64,000 nt of DNA from Rheinheimera mangrovi (GCF_003990335.1 NZ_CP034683.1:448501-512500); one strand, 5' to 3'; numbered from the stretch's first letter, positions 40,720-51,209 are shown. The notes: generated by a model not told the origin, from the sequence alone. A program made the numbers and translations.

Positions 40720-41829
40720 ATGAAATTGGTAAAGCTAGTGATGATATCCGGCCTTTGGCTGAGCTGTGCTGTGGTGGCGCAACAAGGCCCGGCTGTGCCG
40801 GTCAAAACGGCTTTAGTGCAACAGCAGAGCGTGCCTGTCTGGATCCGGGCCATAGGACAAGTCAAAGCGCAGCAAAGTGTTGAAATTCGCCCTCAGGTGG
40901 ACGGCATATTGCAGCGTATTCTGGTGGAAGAAGGCCAGTTGGTGAAAGCAGGTGACTTGTTGGCGGTGATTGATGATCGCAGTATTAAAGCCGCTTATGA
41001 ACAAGCCAAAGCTCAGTTAGCTGTAGTGCAAGCTCAGCTGGATGTGGCGAAGCTTGATTTAAAACGTTATCAGAATTTACGTAAAGATCAGGCGGTGTCG
41101 GCGCAGATGGCCGACCAGCAACAAGCCACAGTGCAGCAATTGGAAGCACAACTGCGCAGCGTGCAGGCGACTATCAATGCACAGCAGGTGGAGTTGTCTT
41201 ATACCCAAATTCTGTCGCCTATTTCAGGTCAGGTCGGTATACGTAATGTGGATGCCGGCAACTATGTCAGAACCAGTGATGCCAGTAGTTTATTTTCTGT
41301 AGTGCAGCTGGACCCTATTAGTATTGAAATTGCCTTGCCACAGTCGCGTTTGCCTGAACTGCAACAACTGACCCAACAAATCCGCCAAAACCAAACTGTG
41401 CCAGTCTTAGCTTATTTAAAGGAAGGTGCAGAGCCTTTAGCTCAGGGCCAGCTCAAAGTGGTAGACAACAGAGTGGCCGCTGCGACTGGCACTATCAGGG
41501 TGAAAGCCGATTTTGCCAACCCGGATATGGCTTTATGGCCAAGTCAGTCCGTGGTTATTGCCTTGCAAAGCAAGGTGCTGGAACAGGCTTTAACTATTCC
41601 GGCCAAAGCATTACAACAAGGGCCTGAAGGGGCTTTTGTCTGGTTTAACGAACAAGGTAAAGCCGCCACTGCTGCTGTTGAAGTGGTATTGCAGGACAAA
41701 AACCAGGTGGTAGTCACAGGCATAAAAACAGGTCAGCAAGTGATAGTGGATGGTCAAAGCAGGCTACGCAAAGGTGCTGAGTTGAAAATATTAACTGAAG
41801 CCCCGCAAACTGCTGCTGTGGAGCAATAA
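40720..41829 (+). CDS. RND efflux periplasmic adaptor (MFP)
   Basis: 369 residues from the ATG at 40720 (ACGGAG 8 bases before); the ten upstream in-frame residues do not fit a signal peptide. N-terminal export signal, then lipoyl/barrel-sandwich halves (VEIRPQVDGILQRI, ISGQVGIRNVDAGNYV) around an alpha-hairpin rich in Gln/Ala. It bridges the RND pump to an outer-membrane channel. The permease gene follows three bases later; no TolC gene is adjacent. Confidence 0.93.
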   Translation: MKLVKLVMISGLWLSCAVVAQQGPAVPVKTALVQQQSVPVWIRAIGQVKAQQSVEIRPQVDGILQRILVEEGQLVKAGDLLAVIDDRSIKAAYEQAKAQLAVVQAQLDVAKLDLKRYQNLRKDQAVSAQMADQQQATVQQLEAQLRSVQATINAQQVELSYTQILSPISGQVGIRNVDAGNYVRTSDASSLFSVVQLDPISIEIALPQSRLPELQQLTQQIRQNQTVPVLAYLKEGAEPLAQGQLKVVDNRVAAATGTIRVKADFANPDMALWPSQSVVIALQSKVLEQALTIPAKALQQGPEGAFVWFNEQGKAATAAVEVVLQDKNQVVVTGIKTGQQVIVDGQSRLRKGAELKILTEAPQTAAVEQ

Positions 41830-41832
41830 AGC

Positions 41833-44800
41833 ATGAAAAGCCGCAGTATATTTGCCTGGTGTATGGACCACCCTATAGGCACAGTATTATTAACCTTCGC
41901 CTTAATTTTATTGGGCGTATTGGCTTTCCCCCGTTTATCCATAGCGCCTTTACCTGAGGCTGATTTTCCAACTATTCAGGTTAATGCGCGCTTGCCTGGT
42001 GCCAGTGCAGAAACTATGGCCTCATCCGTTGCTACGCCTTTGGAAGTGGCCTTAAGTTCAGTGCCTGGTATTACCGAAATGACTTCAAGCAGCGCTTTGG
42101 GCTCAGTCGACATTACGCTGCAGTTTGTGCTGGAAAAAAATATCGATACTGCAGCGCAGGAAGTACAGGCAGCATTGAATCAGGCGGCAGGTCGTTTGCC
42201 TGATATGCCCAACTTACCGACCTGGCGTAAAGTAAACCCGGCTGACAGTCCTATCTTAATTATTGGGGTCACCTCTGAAACCTTATCCCGCACTGAAATC
42301 AGCGATTTAGCTGAAACTGTGTTGGCGCGCCAAATGACCCAAATCAACGGCGTGGGTGAAGTATTTATTGGTGGTCAGCAAAAACCAGCCATTCGTATTC
42401 AGGCCAAACCCGAAGTTCTGGCTGCTGCTGGCATTACATTGGCGGATATTCGTGCCGCAGTGCAACGCGCCAGCGTCAACTTACCTAAAGGGGCTTTATT
42501 TGGCTCGAACAGAGTGTCCACTCTTACTGTGAATGACCAGATTTTTTCTGCCGATGAATATGCTGATCTAATCGTCAGTTATAACAACGGTGCCCCTGTG
42601 TATTTGCGCGATGTAGCCACTGTGAAACTTGGCGCAGAAAACGATTTTGTGCAGATTTGGCCGAATGGCGAATCAGGTGTGGCTTTGATTATTCGCCGTC
42701 AGCCTGGTGCCAATATAGTAGCCACAGCAGACCGGATCAGAGCAGCTTTACCTCAACTGACCGCTGCTTTACCTGCAGACGTCAAAGTTGAAGTATTTAA
42801 CGACAGAACCCGGACTATCCGCTCTTCCTTGCATGAAGTGGAGCTGACGCTGGCTATCGCTGTGATACTGGTGATAGCTGTGATGGCGGCGTTTTTACGC
42901 CAGTGGTCCGCTACCTTAATAGTGTCTGCTGTGCTTGGTGTGTCCTTGATTGGCACCTGCGCTTTTATGTATCTGGCAGGTTTTAGCCTGAACAACCTCA
43001 CTTTGGTGGCCATCGTCATAGCCGTAGGTTTTATTGTTGATGACGCCATAGTGGTGATTGAAAACATACACAGGCATTTAGAGGCGGGTGAGACCAAACG
43101 AATGGCAGCACTGAAAGGGGCGCAGGAAATTGGTTTTACTGTAGTTTCTATCAGCGTGTCTTTAGTGGCTGCTTTTATTCCGTTGCTGTTCATGGGCGGC
43201 ATTATCGGCAAGTTGTTTTTAGAGTTTTCGTTAACAGCCACAGCAGCCATTTTGATTTCAGTAGTGGTGTGTTTAACGCTGGCGCCGACTTTAGCTTCTA
43301 TTTTTATGGATAAAGCACCGGCTCATGACCCAAATAATCCTGGTTTTTTTGATCTCTTAGTCAAAGGTTATGACAAAGTGCTGAGCTGGGCTTTGGATCA
43401 TCAGCGCATTATGCTTGGCGTGTTTTTCCTGACAGTGGCAGGTAGTGTCGCCAGTTTTATGGCGATACCCAAAGGCTTTTTCCCACTGCAGGACACAGGT
43501 TTTGTCATAGGGATCACTCAGGCCGCTTCTGATATCTCTTATGAAGATATGGTGGCCAAACATAAACAGCTGGAAGCCATACTGAAAAAGGATCCCGATA
43601 TCACAGGCTTTAACCATTTGGTTGGGGGCAATAATTCCACAGGTTCTGGCCGGGTCTGGATAGTCTTAAACGACCCGGACGACCGGGATGCCAGCGCCAG
43701 TGAAATTATCGATAGGTTAAGACCGCAATTTGCCCAAATACCAGGCTTGCAGGTGTTTTTGCGGGCAGCGCAGGATATCAACCTTGGCGCAGGCCCAGGC
43801 CGTGCTCAATACAGTTATGTGCTTAAGGCGTTAAGTAGTGAAGAGTTGGCGACCTGGACTCAGGCTTTAACAGCTAAGCTCAGACAAAATCCGATCTTTA
43901 CCGACTTATCCAATGATCTGCAGTGGGACGCCAATATTATTAAGCTGGAGCTGGACCGGCAGGAAGCCGCGCGTTTAGGTTTTGCCGCTGCTGATTTGGA
44001 TCAGGCCTTGTACGATGCCTTTGGTCAGCGCCAGATTAACGAATACCAGACAGAAACCAACCAATACAATGTGATACTGGAGCTGGACCCAGCGCAGCGT
44101 GGTACAGCGGACAGCTTAAACTATTTCCACTTACGTTCACCCACTACAGGGGATATGGTGCCTTTGCTAGCCTTTGCCAAAATATTACCAGCGACCAGTG
44201 GCCCGGTAGTTATTGCGCACAATGGTATGCAGCCTGCGGCGAATTTATCCTTTAACCTGGCTGCTGGTGTGGCTTTGGGCGATGCAGTGAATGCGTTAGA
44301 GCAAGCCAGAGCAGAGCTACAAATGCCAGCCTCTGTGTCCGGATCTTTTCAGGGTGCAGCTCAGGCCTTTCAGGATTCTCTGGCGACGCAACCTTTACTG
44401 ATTTTCACAGCTTTACTAGCGGTGTATATCATTTTAGGTGTGTTGTACGAGAGTTTTGTCCACCCTCTGACTATTTTGTCTACTCTGCCTTCGGCTGCTA
44501 TAGGTGCCATTTTATTGCTGTGGGCCTGGCAGCTGGATTTCTCCATTATGGCGCTTATTGGCATTATTCTGCTGATAGGCATAGTGAAGAAAAACGGTAT
44601 TCTGATGGTCGACTTCGCGTTGCAAGCCCAACGCGAACAAGGCATGTCAGCCAAAGACGCGATACATCAGGCCTGCTTAGTGCGTTTCCGCCCTATTATG
44701 ATGACCACGCTGGCAGCTATTTTAGGTGCTGTGCCTTTAATGATGGGCTTTGGTACTGGTGCAGAACTGCGGGTACCTTTAGGCGTGGCAGTGGTAGGGG

Positions 44801-44886
44801 GTTTGGCCTTTAGCCAGGTATTAACTCTGCTGACGACTCCAGTGGTATTTCTGGCGCTGGATAAAGCCTTTTTGCAGAAAAAATAA
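41833..44886 (+). CDS. RND efflux permease (HAE1/AcrB-type)
   Basis: 1017 residues with twelve membrane helices and two large periplasmic loops. The TM4 region IAVGFIVDDAIVVIENI carries the two Asp residues of the proton relay. FPRLSIAPLPEADFPTI is a family start motif. It resembles the MdtB/MexK-like subgroup more than AcrB itself. The drug range is not deducible. Confidence 0.94.
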   Translation: MKSRSIFAWCMDHPIGTVLLTFALILLGVLAFPRLSIAPLPEADFPTIQVNARLPGASAETMASSVATPLEVALSSVPGITEMTSSSALGSVDITLQFVLEKNIDTAAQEVQAALNQAAGRLPDMPNLPTWRKVNPADSPILIIGVTSETLSRTEISDLAETVLARQMTQINGVGEVFIGGQQKPAIRIQAKPEVLAAAGITLADIRAAVQRASVNLPKGALFGSNRVSTLTVNDQIFSADEYADLIVSYNNGAPVYLRDVATVKLGAENDFVQIWPNGESGVALIIRRQPGANIVATADRIRAALPQLTAALPADVKVEVFNDRTRTIRSSLHEVELTLAIAVILVIAVMAAFLRQWSATLIVSAVLGVSLIGTCAFMYLAGFSLNNLTLVAIVIAVGFIVDDAIVVIENIHRHLEAGETKRMAALKGAQEIGFTVVSISVSLVAAFIPLLFMGGIIGKLFLEFSLTATAAILISVVVCLTLAPTLASIFMDKAPAHDPNNPGFFDLLVKGYDKVLSWALDHQRIMLGVFFLTVAGSVASFMAIPKGFFPLQDTGFVIGITQAASDISYEDMVAKHKQLEAILKKDPDITGFNHLVGGNNSTGSGRVWIVLNDPDDRDASASEIIDRLRPQFAQIPGLQVFLRAAQDINLGAGPGRAQYSYVLKALSSEELATWTQALTAKLRQNPIFTDLSNDLQWDANIIKLELDRQEAARLGFAAADLDQALYDAFGQRQINEYQTETNQYNVILELDPAQRGTADSLNYFHLRSPTTGDMVPLLAFAKILPATSGPVVIAHNGMQPAANLSFNLAAGVALGDAVNALEQARAELQMPASVSGSFQGAAQAFQDSLATQPLLIFTALLAVYIILGVLYESFVHPLTILSTLPSAAIGAILLLWAWQLDFSIMALIGIILLIGIVKKNGILMVDFALQAQREQGMSAKDAIHQACLVRFRPIMMTTLAAILGAVPLMMGFGTGAELRVPLGVAVVGGLAFSQVLTLLTTPVVFLALDKAFLQKK

Positions 44887-44895
44887 ATAGTTAGG

Positions 44896-44936
44896 TCAGA
44901 GTCAAATTTATAGCTGTAGCTTTAATTTGGCTCTGA
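44896..44936. terminator. Hairpin after the RND operon
   Basis: The stem TCAGAGTCAAATT/AATTTGGCTCTGA (one U-G pair) is followed by a T-rich stretch. It is likely the terminator of the efflux operon, or a dispersed palindrome. Confidence 0.55.
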
Positions 44937-44946
44937 TTTAATGAAT

Positions 44947-44960
44947 TGATAGCGCTATCA
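44947..44960. promoter_or_regulatory. LacI-family operator 1 (TonB receptor)
   Basis: A perfect 14-bp palindrome, TGATAGCGCTATCA, with the central GCGC typical of LacI-family half-site junctions. It matches two other sites in the window (see 45102 and 51210). Confidence 0.7.
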
Positions 44961-45101
44961 TTTTTGATTTTTTTCCTTCTCACCTGCCTGCTTGCTGAAA
45001 ACTCAAACAACAATTGCCTATTATTTCGGCTGTTGCCTCGTTCGTATTCTGTCGTAAAAGATCCGGATCCCAGCTTATTTTCACAAAAAAGATCTAAATA
45101 A

Positions 45102-45115
45102 TGGTTGCGCAATCA
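45102..45115. promoter_or_regulatory. LacI-family operator 2 (TonB receptor)
   Basis: TGGTTGCGCAATCA followed by TTTATCTGA. The site before gluconokinase differs by one base in the core and has the same flank. It lies about 200 bases upstream of the TonB receptor start. Confidence 0.7.
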
Positions 45116-45310
45116 TTTATCTGAGGCTAATTTAACGCCCAGGCTTAGCCTTGGTATGAAAAACAAGCGGAAGAAATCAATTCAAACAGCAATTCCGAGA
45201 GGATATGCCCTGGATTTCCTATCGCTTGAACTGATACCAAATAAAAAAAATCAACAGGTGTTAGCGCTGTCATGCTGACAAAAACATCCAGACAGGATAG
45301 GGGATTCATA

Positions 45311-47773
45311 GTGAAAGTTTTAAAATTAAAACCGGCGTATTTACTCACCACTCTGGCACTCTGCAGCGCTTTTGGTGTGGCTGCACAAGTGGCTGAAAGC
45401 ACAAAGAGCAGCGATGGCAAAGATGATGAAGGCCGTGCTATTGAAGTGATTCAAATCAGCGCGACCAAAAGGGTAACCACCTTACGTGAAACCCCACTGG
45501 CAGTAACAGCCTTTGACCAGAAAACTCTGGACGAAAACCATGTGGCACAACTGGATGATTTGCAGGGCATAGTTCCAAGTTTACAAATTGCGCAAAACGG
45601 CACCCAAAATACCCCTATGGTGTATGTGCGTGGTATTGGTTCTTCTGACCAAACCGAAAGTGGTGACCCTGCCGTCGCTTTCCATATAGATGGTGTCTAT
45701 TCAGCCCGCTCGCAGGGCGCCTCTGCCTTGATGTTTGATTTGGAAGGCGCTGAAATTTTACGTGGCCCACAAGGCACTTTATTCGGCCGTAATGCCACTG
45801 GTGGTGTAGTGAACTTACACACTGCCAAAGCCCGTCTGGATGGTTTTGATGCCAACGCCGAAATCACTTTAGGCAACTACGACCGTCGTGCTATGCGTGG
45901 TATGGTCAATATTCCATTAAGCGATACTTTAGCTGTGCGTGTTGCTGCTGCTGTGGACCAATCTGAAGGTGTGGTTGATTTCCTGCCAGGTTCAGCTATG
46001 GGTGAAAAATACGGTTCTACCGATCTGGCTGCTGCGCGTTTCAGTGCTTTTTACCAGCCGTCAGACAAGTTTGATTTAACCTTCTCCTACGAAAACTTTA
46101 CCGACAATGGCACTGGTAATATCCCAACCATCAGCGGTGGTTCGGATCGCAGCTCTTATGTACAAGAGCCAGGTTTTAACGACGCAACCAGCGATAGCTT
46201 CCGTACCAGAGCCAACTACAACTTTGACTCGGGCCTGCAATTGTCTTACATAGGCGGTTACACAGATACGTCTCGTGTTTCGGTATGGGACAGAACCTGG
46301 AGCCTGACCAAGTATGAATGGGGTGGTTGTGTGGAATGTACCCACGAAGCCACTCAGCACGAATTACAGTTTAAAAATGACGACGCTGAACGTTTACAGT
46401 GGATGGTGGGTTACTTCTACTTCAAAGAAAACAACAGCACTAATTTTGACATAGTGCACCCTGATGTTGATTACGAAGGTGGTACTACCCCAAATAAAAA
46501 CTTATGGTCCACTTACCGTCAGCCTGACCGTGGTTTAGAGTCCAACAGTATTTATGCTCAGTCGACTTACAAGCTGACTGATGACTGGCGTGTAAGCGCT
46601 GGCTTACGTTACACCAACGATAAACGTTGGGACAAAGGTGGCCGTAACATCATGTGTCCTGATGTAAAACGTACTGAAGTGATGGACCCTAATCAGGACA
46701 ACCTGGGGTACATGGATCCGGAAGGCATCCTCAATGGTCTTGGCCCGAACAAAAACCTGGTGCAACCTGGTCAATGTTGGGTTGATACCTACAACGACAC
46801 CAGCCCGGAGTGGAGCAAAACGACAGGTATGGCTCGTGTTGAATGGGACATGACAGACGATGTGATGTTCTACAGCTCCTACGCCACTGGCTTTAAGTCC
46901 GGTACTATTCAGGATGGCGGTAAATATACGGGCACTGGTCCATTCACCCAGGCTGACCTGGATGCCATTATCGCTGGCAACAATAACGAAGCTGCGGGAA
47001 CTGCCGCTTACGTAGCACCTGAAGAAAACAGCAGTATTGAACTGGGTATGAAAGGTTTATTCCTGGATGGCACCTTGCAGTTATTTGCTGCACTGTTCAG
47101 TACTGAATACACAGACTTACAGGTGACCAGTAACGTGGTCACCAACACTGGCGCTGACTTGCTGCGTAAAACTAACGCCGGTAAAGCCACTATTAATGGT
47201 CTGGAATTAGAAGCCCGTTGGTTAGTGATTGAAAATGGCGAGTTAAGTGGTTCTATGTCTGTACTGGATGCAACTTACGATGACTTCCTGACCACAGATT
47301 CTAAATATGGCCGTGATGGTTTAGCTTTTAACCCGTCTGCAGGTAACCCTGCTTTACCTAACCTGCTGGATTTCAGCGGTAACCATTTAGTGATGGCTCC
47401 GGAATTCTCAGCTTCTGTGAATTACGAACATTTTGTTGGTCTGGAAAGCGGCGCTACGTTAAAGCCAAGAATTCGTGTGGGTTACACCAGCGAAGTATGG
47501 TTTGACCCGGCCAACCGTGGTGACAGACCTGAAGGTTTCAAAAATCTGCCTTATGCTGCTGATATCGACCGTCAGGATGCCTATACCAAAGTGGACTTAA
47601 GCCTGACGTTTGAACCTTCAGAAGGCAACTGGTCTACAGAAGCTTTTGTGAATAACGTCACTGACCGCGATATTAAGAGCGATCAAGGCCGTACTCACGG
47701 TGACGCAGTACCTAACTTTATGTGGCAATCACCACGTACCTTTGGTGTGCGTTTTAACGTAGCTTTTGAATAA
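45311..47773 (+). CDS. TonB-dependent outer-membrane receptor
   Basis: 820 residues from the GTG at 45311 (GGGGA 6 bases before). It starts with a clean signal peptide (KVLKLKPAYLLTTLALCSAFGVAAQ on split reading); an ATG 13 codons earlier is the longer option. A plug domain (RETPLAVTAFDQ, VRGIGSSDQTESGDP, LRGPQGTLFGRNATGG) is followed by a 22-strand-type barrel ending FGVRFNVAFE. The family imports siderophores or oligosaccharides. Operators shared with the gluconokinase operon suggest a sugar acid such as cellobionate. Confidence 0.93.
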   Translation: MKVLKLKPAYLLTTLALCSAFGVAAQVAESTKSSDGKDDEGRAIEVIQISATKRVTTLRETPLAVTAFDQKTLDENHVAQLDDLQGIVPSLQIAQNGTQNTPMVYVRGIGSSDQTESGDPAVAFHIDGVYSARSQGASALMFDLEGAEILRGPQGTLFGRNATGGVVNLHTAKARLDGFDANAEITLGNYDRRAMRGMVNIPLSDTLAVRVAAAVDQSEGVVDFLPGSAMGEKYGSTDLAAARFSAFYQPSDKFDLTFSYENFTDNGTGNIPTISGGSDRSSYVQEPGFNDATSDSFRTRANYNFDSGLQLSYIGGYTDTSRVSVWDRTWSLTKYEWGGCVECTHEATQHELQFKNDDAERLQWMVGYFYFKENNSTNFDIVHPDVDYEGGTTPNKNLWSTYRQPDRGLESNSIYAQSTYKLTDDWRVSAGLRYTNDKRWDKGGRNIMCPDVKRTEVMDPNQDNLGYMDPEGILNGLGPNKNLVQPGQCWVDTYNDTSPEWSKTTGMARVEWDMTDDVMFYSSYATGFKSGTIQDGGKYTGTGPFTQADLDAIIAGNNNEAAGTAAYVAPEENSSIELGMKGLFLDGTLQLFAALFSTEYTDLQVTSNVVTNTGADLLRKTNAGKATINGLELEARWLVIENGELSGSMSVLDATYDDFLTTDSKYGRDGLAFNPSAGNPALPNLLDFSGNHLVMAPEFSASVNYEHFVGLESGATLKPRIRVGYTSEVWFDPANRGDRPEGFKNLPYAADIDRQDAYTKVDLSLTFEPSEGNWSTEAFVNNVTDRDIKSDQGRTHGDAVPNFMWQSPRTFGVRFNVAFE

Positions 47774-47807
47774 TTCGTCCAACATTATTGATGTTTTACC
47801 CTTGTCT

Positions 47808-47829
47808 CCCGGACTTGTGCGAGTCCGGG
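47808..47829 (+). other. Hairpin after the TonB receptor gene
   Basis: CCCGGACT/AGTCCGGG with a 6-base loop, 24 bases upstream of the stronger terminator. It has no T-run. Confidence 0.45.
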
Positions 47830-47852
47830 TCCTCCCGGTAATTGGGGGTATC

Positions 47853-47879
47853 AGTACCAGCTTCGGCTGGTACTTTTTT
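47853..47879 (+). terminator. Intrinsic terminator of the TonB receptor gene
   Basis: The stem AGTACCAGC/GCTGGTACT is closed by a stable TTCG tetraloop and followed by six Ts. From here to 48090 there is AT-rich DNA with no recognised gene; it should contain the promoter of the interrupted gene that follows. Confidence 0.92.
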
Positions 47880-48090
47880 ATGATGTTTTGTTATTAGTAC
47901 AACTGTGCCATTCTTTTCGCCGTTCAATAAACCGCAGTTAATGCGTGTCGCCCTGCAGCTGTTCCTTTTTTTGTTGACGCCTCATTCCTCGGTAAGGTAT
48001 GTTGATGTTGTTACTGTGTTTTTAAGTAATAGTACATTAGTTTACATAATTTAAACTAATGTTATTTAGCTTCAGTTCAGAGGATGAAAA

Positions 48091-48224
48091 ATGTATAAAA
48101 TATACATTTTTTTTACATTATTAGTTTTTGCAAGTTGTAAAGTGTCGGCAGATACCGTAAAGATCAATAATGTTGGTATTCTAGAGTCTGGTGATGGAGG
48201 GATATATACTTTCTTTCCCTTGAA
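48091..48224 (+). pseudogene. Secreted Cys-rich poly-Gly protein, 5' fragment (interrupted by IS)
   Basis: The ATG at 48091 has GAGGA before it and begins a signal peptide (MYKIYIFFTLLVFASCKVSA; a VFASC lipobox is possible). It then reads DTVKINNVGILESGDGGIY before an IS3 element cuts it. Joining base 48224 to 49449 restores one open frame of 179 codons with the 3' fragment. The family is not recognised. Confidence 0.65.
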
Positions 48225-48238
48225 TCGACCAGACTTTC

Positions 48239-49072
48239 TTAGACAGTTTGTTGCCTCATAAAGTACTGCTTTTCAAATACAGCAGGAGGCAGATCACCAC
48301 TGTACCCATGTTTGCGTTTGATGTTATAGAACATTTCGATGTAATTAAAGATATCCGACTTCGCTTCTTCTCTGGTTACATACACTTTTCGCCTGACCCG
48401 CTCTCGCTTTAACAACTGGAAAAAGCTTTCTGCACACGCATTGTCATGGCAATTACCGCGACGACTCATACTGGCTTTGAGGTTGTGTTCTTTTAAAAAG
48501 CCTTGCCATTCGTAGCCAGTAAACTGGCTGCCTTGGTCGGAATGAACAAGGACTTCCTGCTTGGGTTTTCTGCGCCAGATCGCCATTAGTAACGCTTTGA
48601 GCACCACATCCGCATCCATTCTCGGCTGCATCGACCAACCAACAACCTGACGCGAGAACAAGTCCAGTACGACCGCCAGATACAGAAAGCCTTCATGGGT
48701 TTTGATGTAAGTTATATCGGTGACCCAAACCCGATTCGGTTCTGTGACATCAAACTCGCGTTGCAACACATTCTGCGCCACCACCGCAGGCTTGCCATGG
48801 TAGTGGCCTTTCCGTCTGCGGTATCCCACTTGCGCACTCAGCGTTTCCTGCTTCATCAGCCTGGCCACGCGGTTTTTACTGCATCGTTCGCCTAAATCTT
48901 TCAAATCGCTGGTGACTTTGCGATAGCCATAAACACAGCCACTTTCCAGCCACGAATGCTTAATTAACCCTAACAAGCGGTTGTCTTCCAAGGTCCGGCC
49001 AGAATGTGGCTGTTTTAACCATGCATACAACCCGCTGCGCTGAATATTCAGCACCTGACACATCAGTTGCAC
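48239..49072 (-). CDS. IS3-family transposase OrfB
   Basis: 277 residues with an HTH_21 segment, then an rve integrase core. The DDE residues are in VTDITYIKT, VHSDQGSQFT and CAESFFQLLK. The protein is normally made as an OrfAB fusion: the -1 frame from the end of orfA reads straight into it (KEKYTFIKSRLAHYPVQ) through an A-rich stretch near 49110. The listed start is a GTG. It is intact, so the element may still be active. Confidence 0.92.
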   Translation of the reverse strand: MQLMCQVLNIQRSGLYAWLKQPHSGRTLEDNRLLGLIKHSWLESGCVYGYRKVTSDLKDLGERCSKNRVARLMKQETLSAQVGYRRRKGHYHGKPAVVAQNVLQREFDVTEPNRVWVTDITYIKTHEGFLYLAVVLDLFSRQVVGWSMQPRMDADVVLKALLMAIWRRKPKQEVLVHSDQGSQFTGYEWQGFLKEHNLKASMSRRGNCHDNACAESFFQLLKRERVRRKVYVTREEAKSDIFNYIEMFYNIKRKHGYSGDLPPAVFEKQYFMRQQTV

Positions 49073-49095
49073 CGGATAGTGAGCCAGTCTGGATT

Positions 49096-49389
49096 TTATG
49101 AACGTGTACTTTTCTTTGACTCCACGGCAAAGTACACGGCGGCCTCCTTTAATATATCGCGTTCCATCGTCACCCGTTTCAGTTGTTTCTCTAACTCACG
49201 GATCTTGGCTTCCTGCTCAGAAACCTGTTGATAATGTTCGCTGTTGCTGCCGTATTTTTTAAGCCACAGGTAAAGACTGTTTGTAGAGATGTCTAAACGC
49301 TTCGCAACGCTCGCCACAGAATGGCCGCGCTCCGTAATTTGCTTGACTGCTTCAATCTTAAATTCTTCTGGAAACCGTTTTGTCGTCAT
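49096..49389 (-). CDS. IS3-family transposase OrfA
   Basis: 97 residues with an HTH_Tnp_1 domain (PEEFKIEAVKQITERGHSVASVAKRL) and a leucine-zipper-like C-terminus (EQEAKIRELEKQLKRVTMERDILKEA). It binds the IS ends and precedes OrfB with a frameshift overlap. Confidence 0.92.
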   Translation of the reverse strand: MTTKRFPEEFKIEAVKQITERGHSVASVAKRLDISTNSLYLWLKKYGSNSEHYQQVSEQEAKIRELEKQLKRVTMERDILKEAAVYFAVESKKSTRS

Positions 49390-49448
49390 TTGTCCCCCTT
49401 AACACACTGCATTGTAATGCTATTTTGTGTCTAGGAAACTCTGGTCGA

Positions 49449-49854
<406 letters not shown>

Positions 49855-49874
49855 TTTGACAGGAATCTTCACTA

Positions 49875-50078
49875 ATGAAAGCTTTTATTATGAGATTTAT
49901 CCATCCGGTTTATCGAGAGCAACCTGGTGTGTTGGCCTTAATGATTTTCACTGTGTTGTGCTTTGGGTATCAATGCTATCTAACAGACCAATTTTTCGCC
50001 TTTGTTGGGGCCATAGTGTATGCGTCGTTGGCTATTCGCTGTGTCTATCACTATATCGAGAAAAAAACAGAGAAATAA
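49875..50078 (+). CDS. Small two-helix membrane protein (67 aa)
   Basis: It starts MKAFIMRFIHPVYREQPG and has two hydrophobic segments (VLALMIFTVLCFGYQC and FFAFVGAIVYASLAIRCVY). AGGAA lies 9 bases before the ATG and the stop of the poly-Gly gene is 20 bases upstream, so they were probably co-transcribed. Unknown family. A membrane partner or immunity-like protein for the secreted peptide is possible but unproven. Confidence 0.6.
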   Translation: MKAFIMRFIHPVYREQPGVLALMIFTVLCFGYQCYLTDQFFAFVGAIVYASLAIRCVYHYIEKKTEK

Positions 50079-50150
50079 CTTTAATTGTATAGTTGCTCAG
50101 GTTGAATTTCGAACTCCATCTGAGCACTTTTAGCACCGAATTTGCTTGTG

Positions 50151-51152
50151 TCAGGTTGAAGCCCTTTCCACTATGCGATAACCCACATCTATAGGTGGCT
50201 TATGGGTTTTGTCCTCGCCCGATGCTGTCATCAGTAATTCAACCGCTTGCTGGCCCATCTCAAAACGAGGTGAGGCGACGCTGGTAATGGCGGGTTCGAC
50301 CAAAGCTGAAGCTTCTAAATCGTTAAAACCACAAATGGCGATATCTGCCGGCACTTTCAGGTTCATCCGCTTGGTTTCAAACAAAGCTCCCAAAGCCAAA
50401 TCGTCGTTACAGCAGAACACCGCATCACACTGCCCTTGAGATTCTGCCATCACAGCCTGCAATAACTGACCGCCTAAACGTATCGAGGAAGACTGAGTGG
50501 TGGTGACTACATAACTCTGACAAGGCTGCTTAAAATCCGCTATCGCCTTTTTAAAACCCGCTAAACGTTGCTGGGTACGGGTATCCATGCGGGCGCCCAG
50601 AAAGCCTAGTTTGCGATAGCCTTTTTGCAGCAAGTGGTTAGTGATATCCACCCCGGCATTAAAGTGCGAAAAGCCAATATTCATATCAATAGGGCAGTCG
50701 CTGAGTTCCATCAGCTGCACTATAGGAATGCCGGATTGTTGCAGTAATTTACGGGCATAATCGGTTTGATCTGTGCCGGTTAAAATAAAACCTTCAGGCG
50801 ACTGACTGAGTAAAGTGGCGATCAGTTTTTCTTCTTCCAAAGGCGAATAATGGCAATCCCCCAATACCACCTGAAGATGATGTTGTTTCACTGCACTATA
50901 AATACCCTGCAAAACATCATTAAAAACTATGTTAGATAATGATGGAATGATAACCGCAATCACACCTGAACGACGGGAAGCCAATGCACTGGCCGCATGG
51001 TTACGGATATAACCAATTTCATGCACAGCCTGTTCAACTTTTGCCCGCAGTTTTTCTGAGACTTTATCAGGATTACTAAGCACGCGGGACACAGTAATAG
51101 CACTGACCCCTGCTACTTTAGCCACATCTTTCAGGTTAGGTTTTTTGTTCAT
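50151..51152 (-). CDS. LacI-family repressor (GntR-like)
   Basis: 333 residues from the Met of MNKKPNLKDVAKVAGVS; ten codons upstream are also open. The N-terminal LacI HTH is LKDVAKVAGVSAITVSRVLSN, followed by a periplasmic-binding-like effector domain. Effector by analogy with GntR: gluconate or a related acid. It is divergent from gluconokinase; the shared operator lies in the 125-base gap. It is the likely reader of the three TGNTNGCGCNATCA sites. Confidence 0.92.
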   Translation of the reverse strand: MNKKPNLKDVAKVAGVSAITVSRVLSNPDKVSEKLRAKVEQAVHEIGYIRNHAASALASRRSGVIAVIIPSLSNIVFNDVLQGIYSAVKQHHLQVVLGDCHYSPLEEEKLIATLLSQSPEGFILTGTDQTDYARKLLQQSGIPIVQLMELSDCPIDMNIGFSHFNAGVDITNHLLQKGYRKLGFLGARMDTRTQQRLAGFKKAIADFKQPCQSYVVTTTQSSSIRLGGQLLQAVMAESQGQCDAVFCCNDDLALGALFETKRMNLKVPADIAICGFNDLEASALVEPAITSVASPRFEMGQQAVELLMTASGEDKTHKPPIDVGYRIVERAST

Positions 51153-51209
51153 CACACCATTCTCATTATTTTTGAAAAACAATAACTGAAAGCTCAGTTT
51201 GAGTCAAAA

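Larger units (their letters stand above)
48225..49448 (-). mobile_element. IS3-family insertion sequence
   Basis: About 1.22 kb carrying orfA and orfB on the minus strand. The ends are inverted repeats of 21 bp, TCGACCAGACTTTCTTAGACA against TCGACCAGAGTTTCCTAGACA after reversal (19 identical; written here as two 21-base arms with positions 48225-48245 and 49428-49448). If the element ends at CCAGA instead, TCGA would be a 4-bp target duplication. The reading frame of the host gene favours the longer ends with no duplication. Confidence 0.85.
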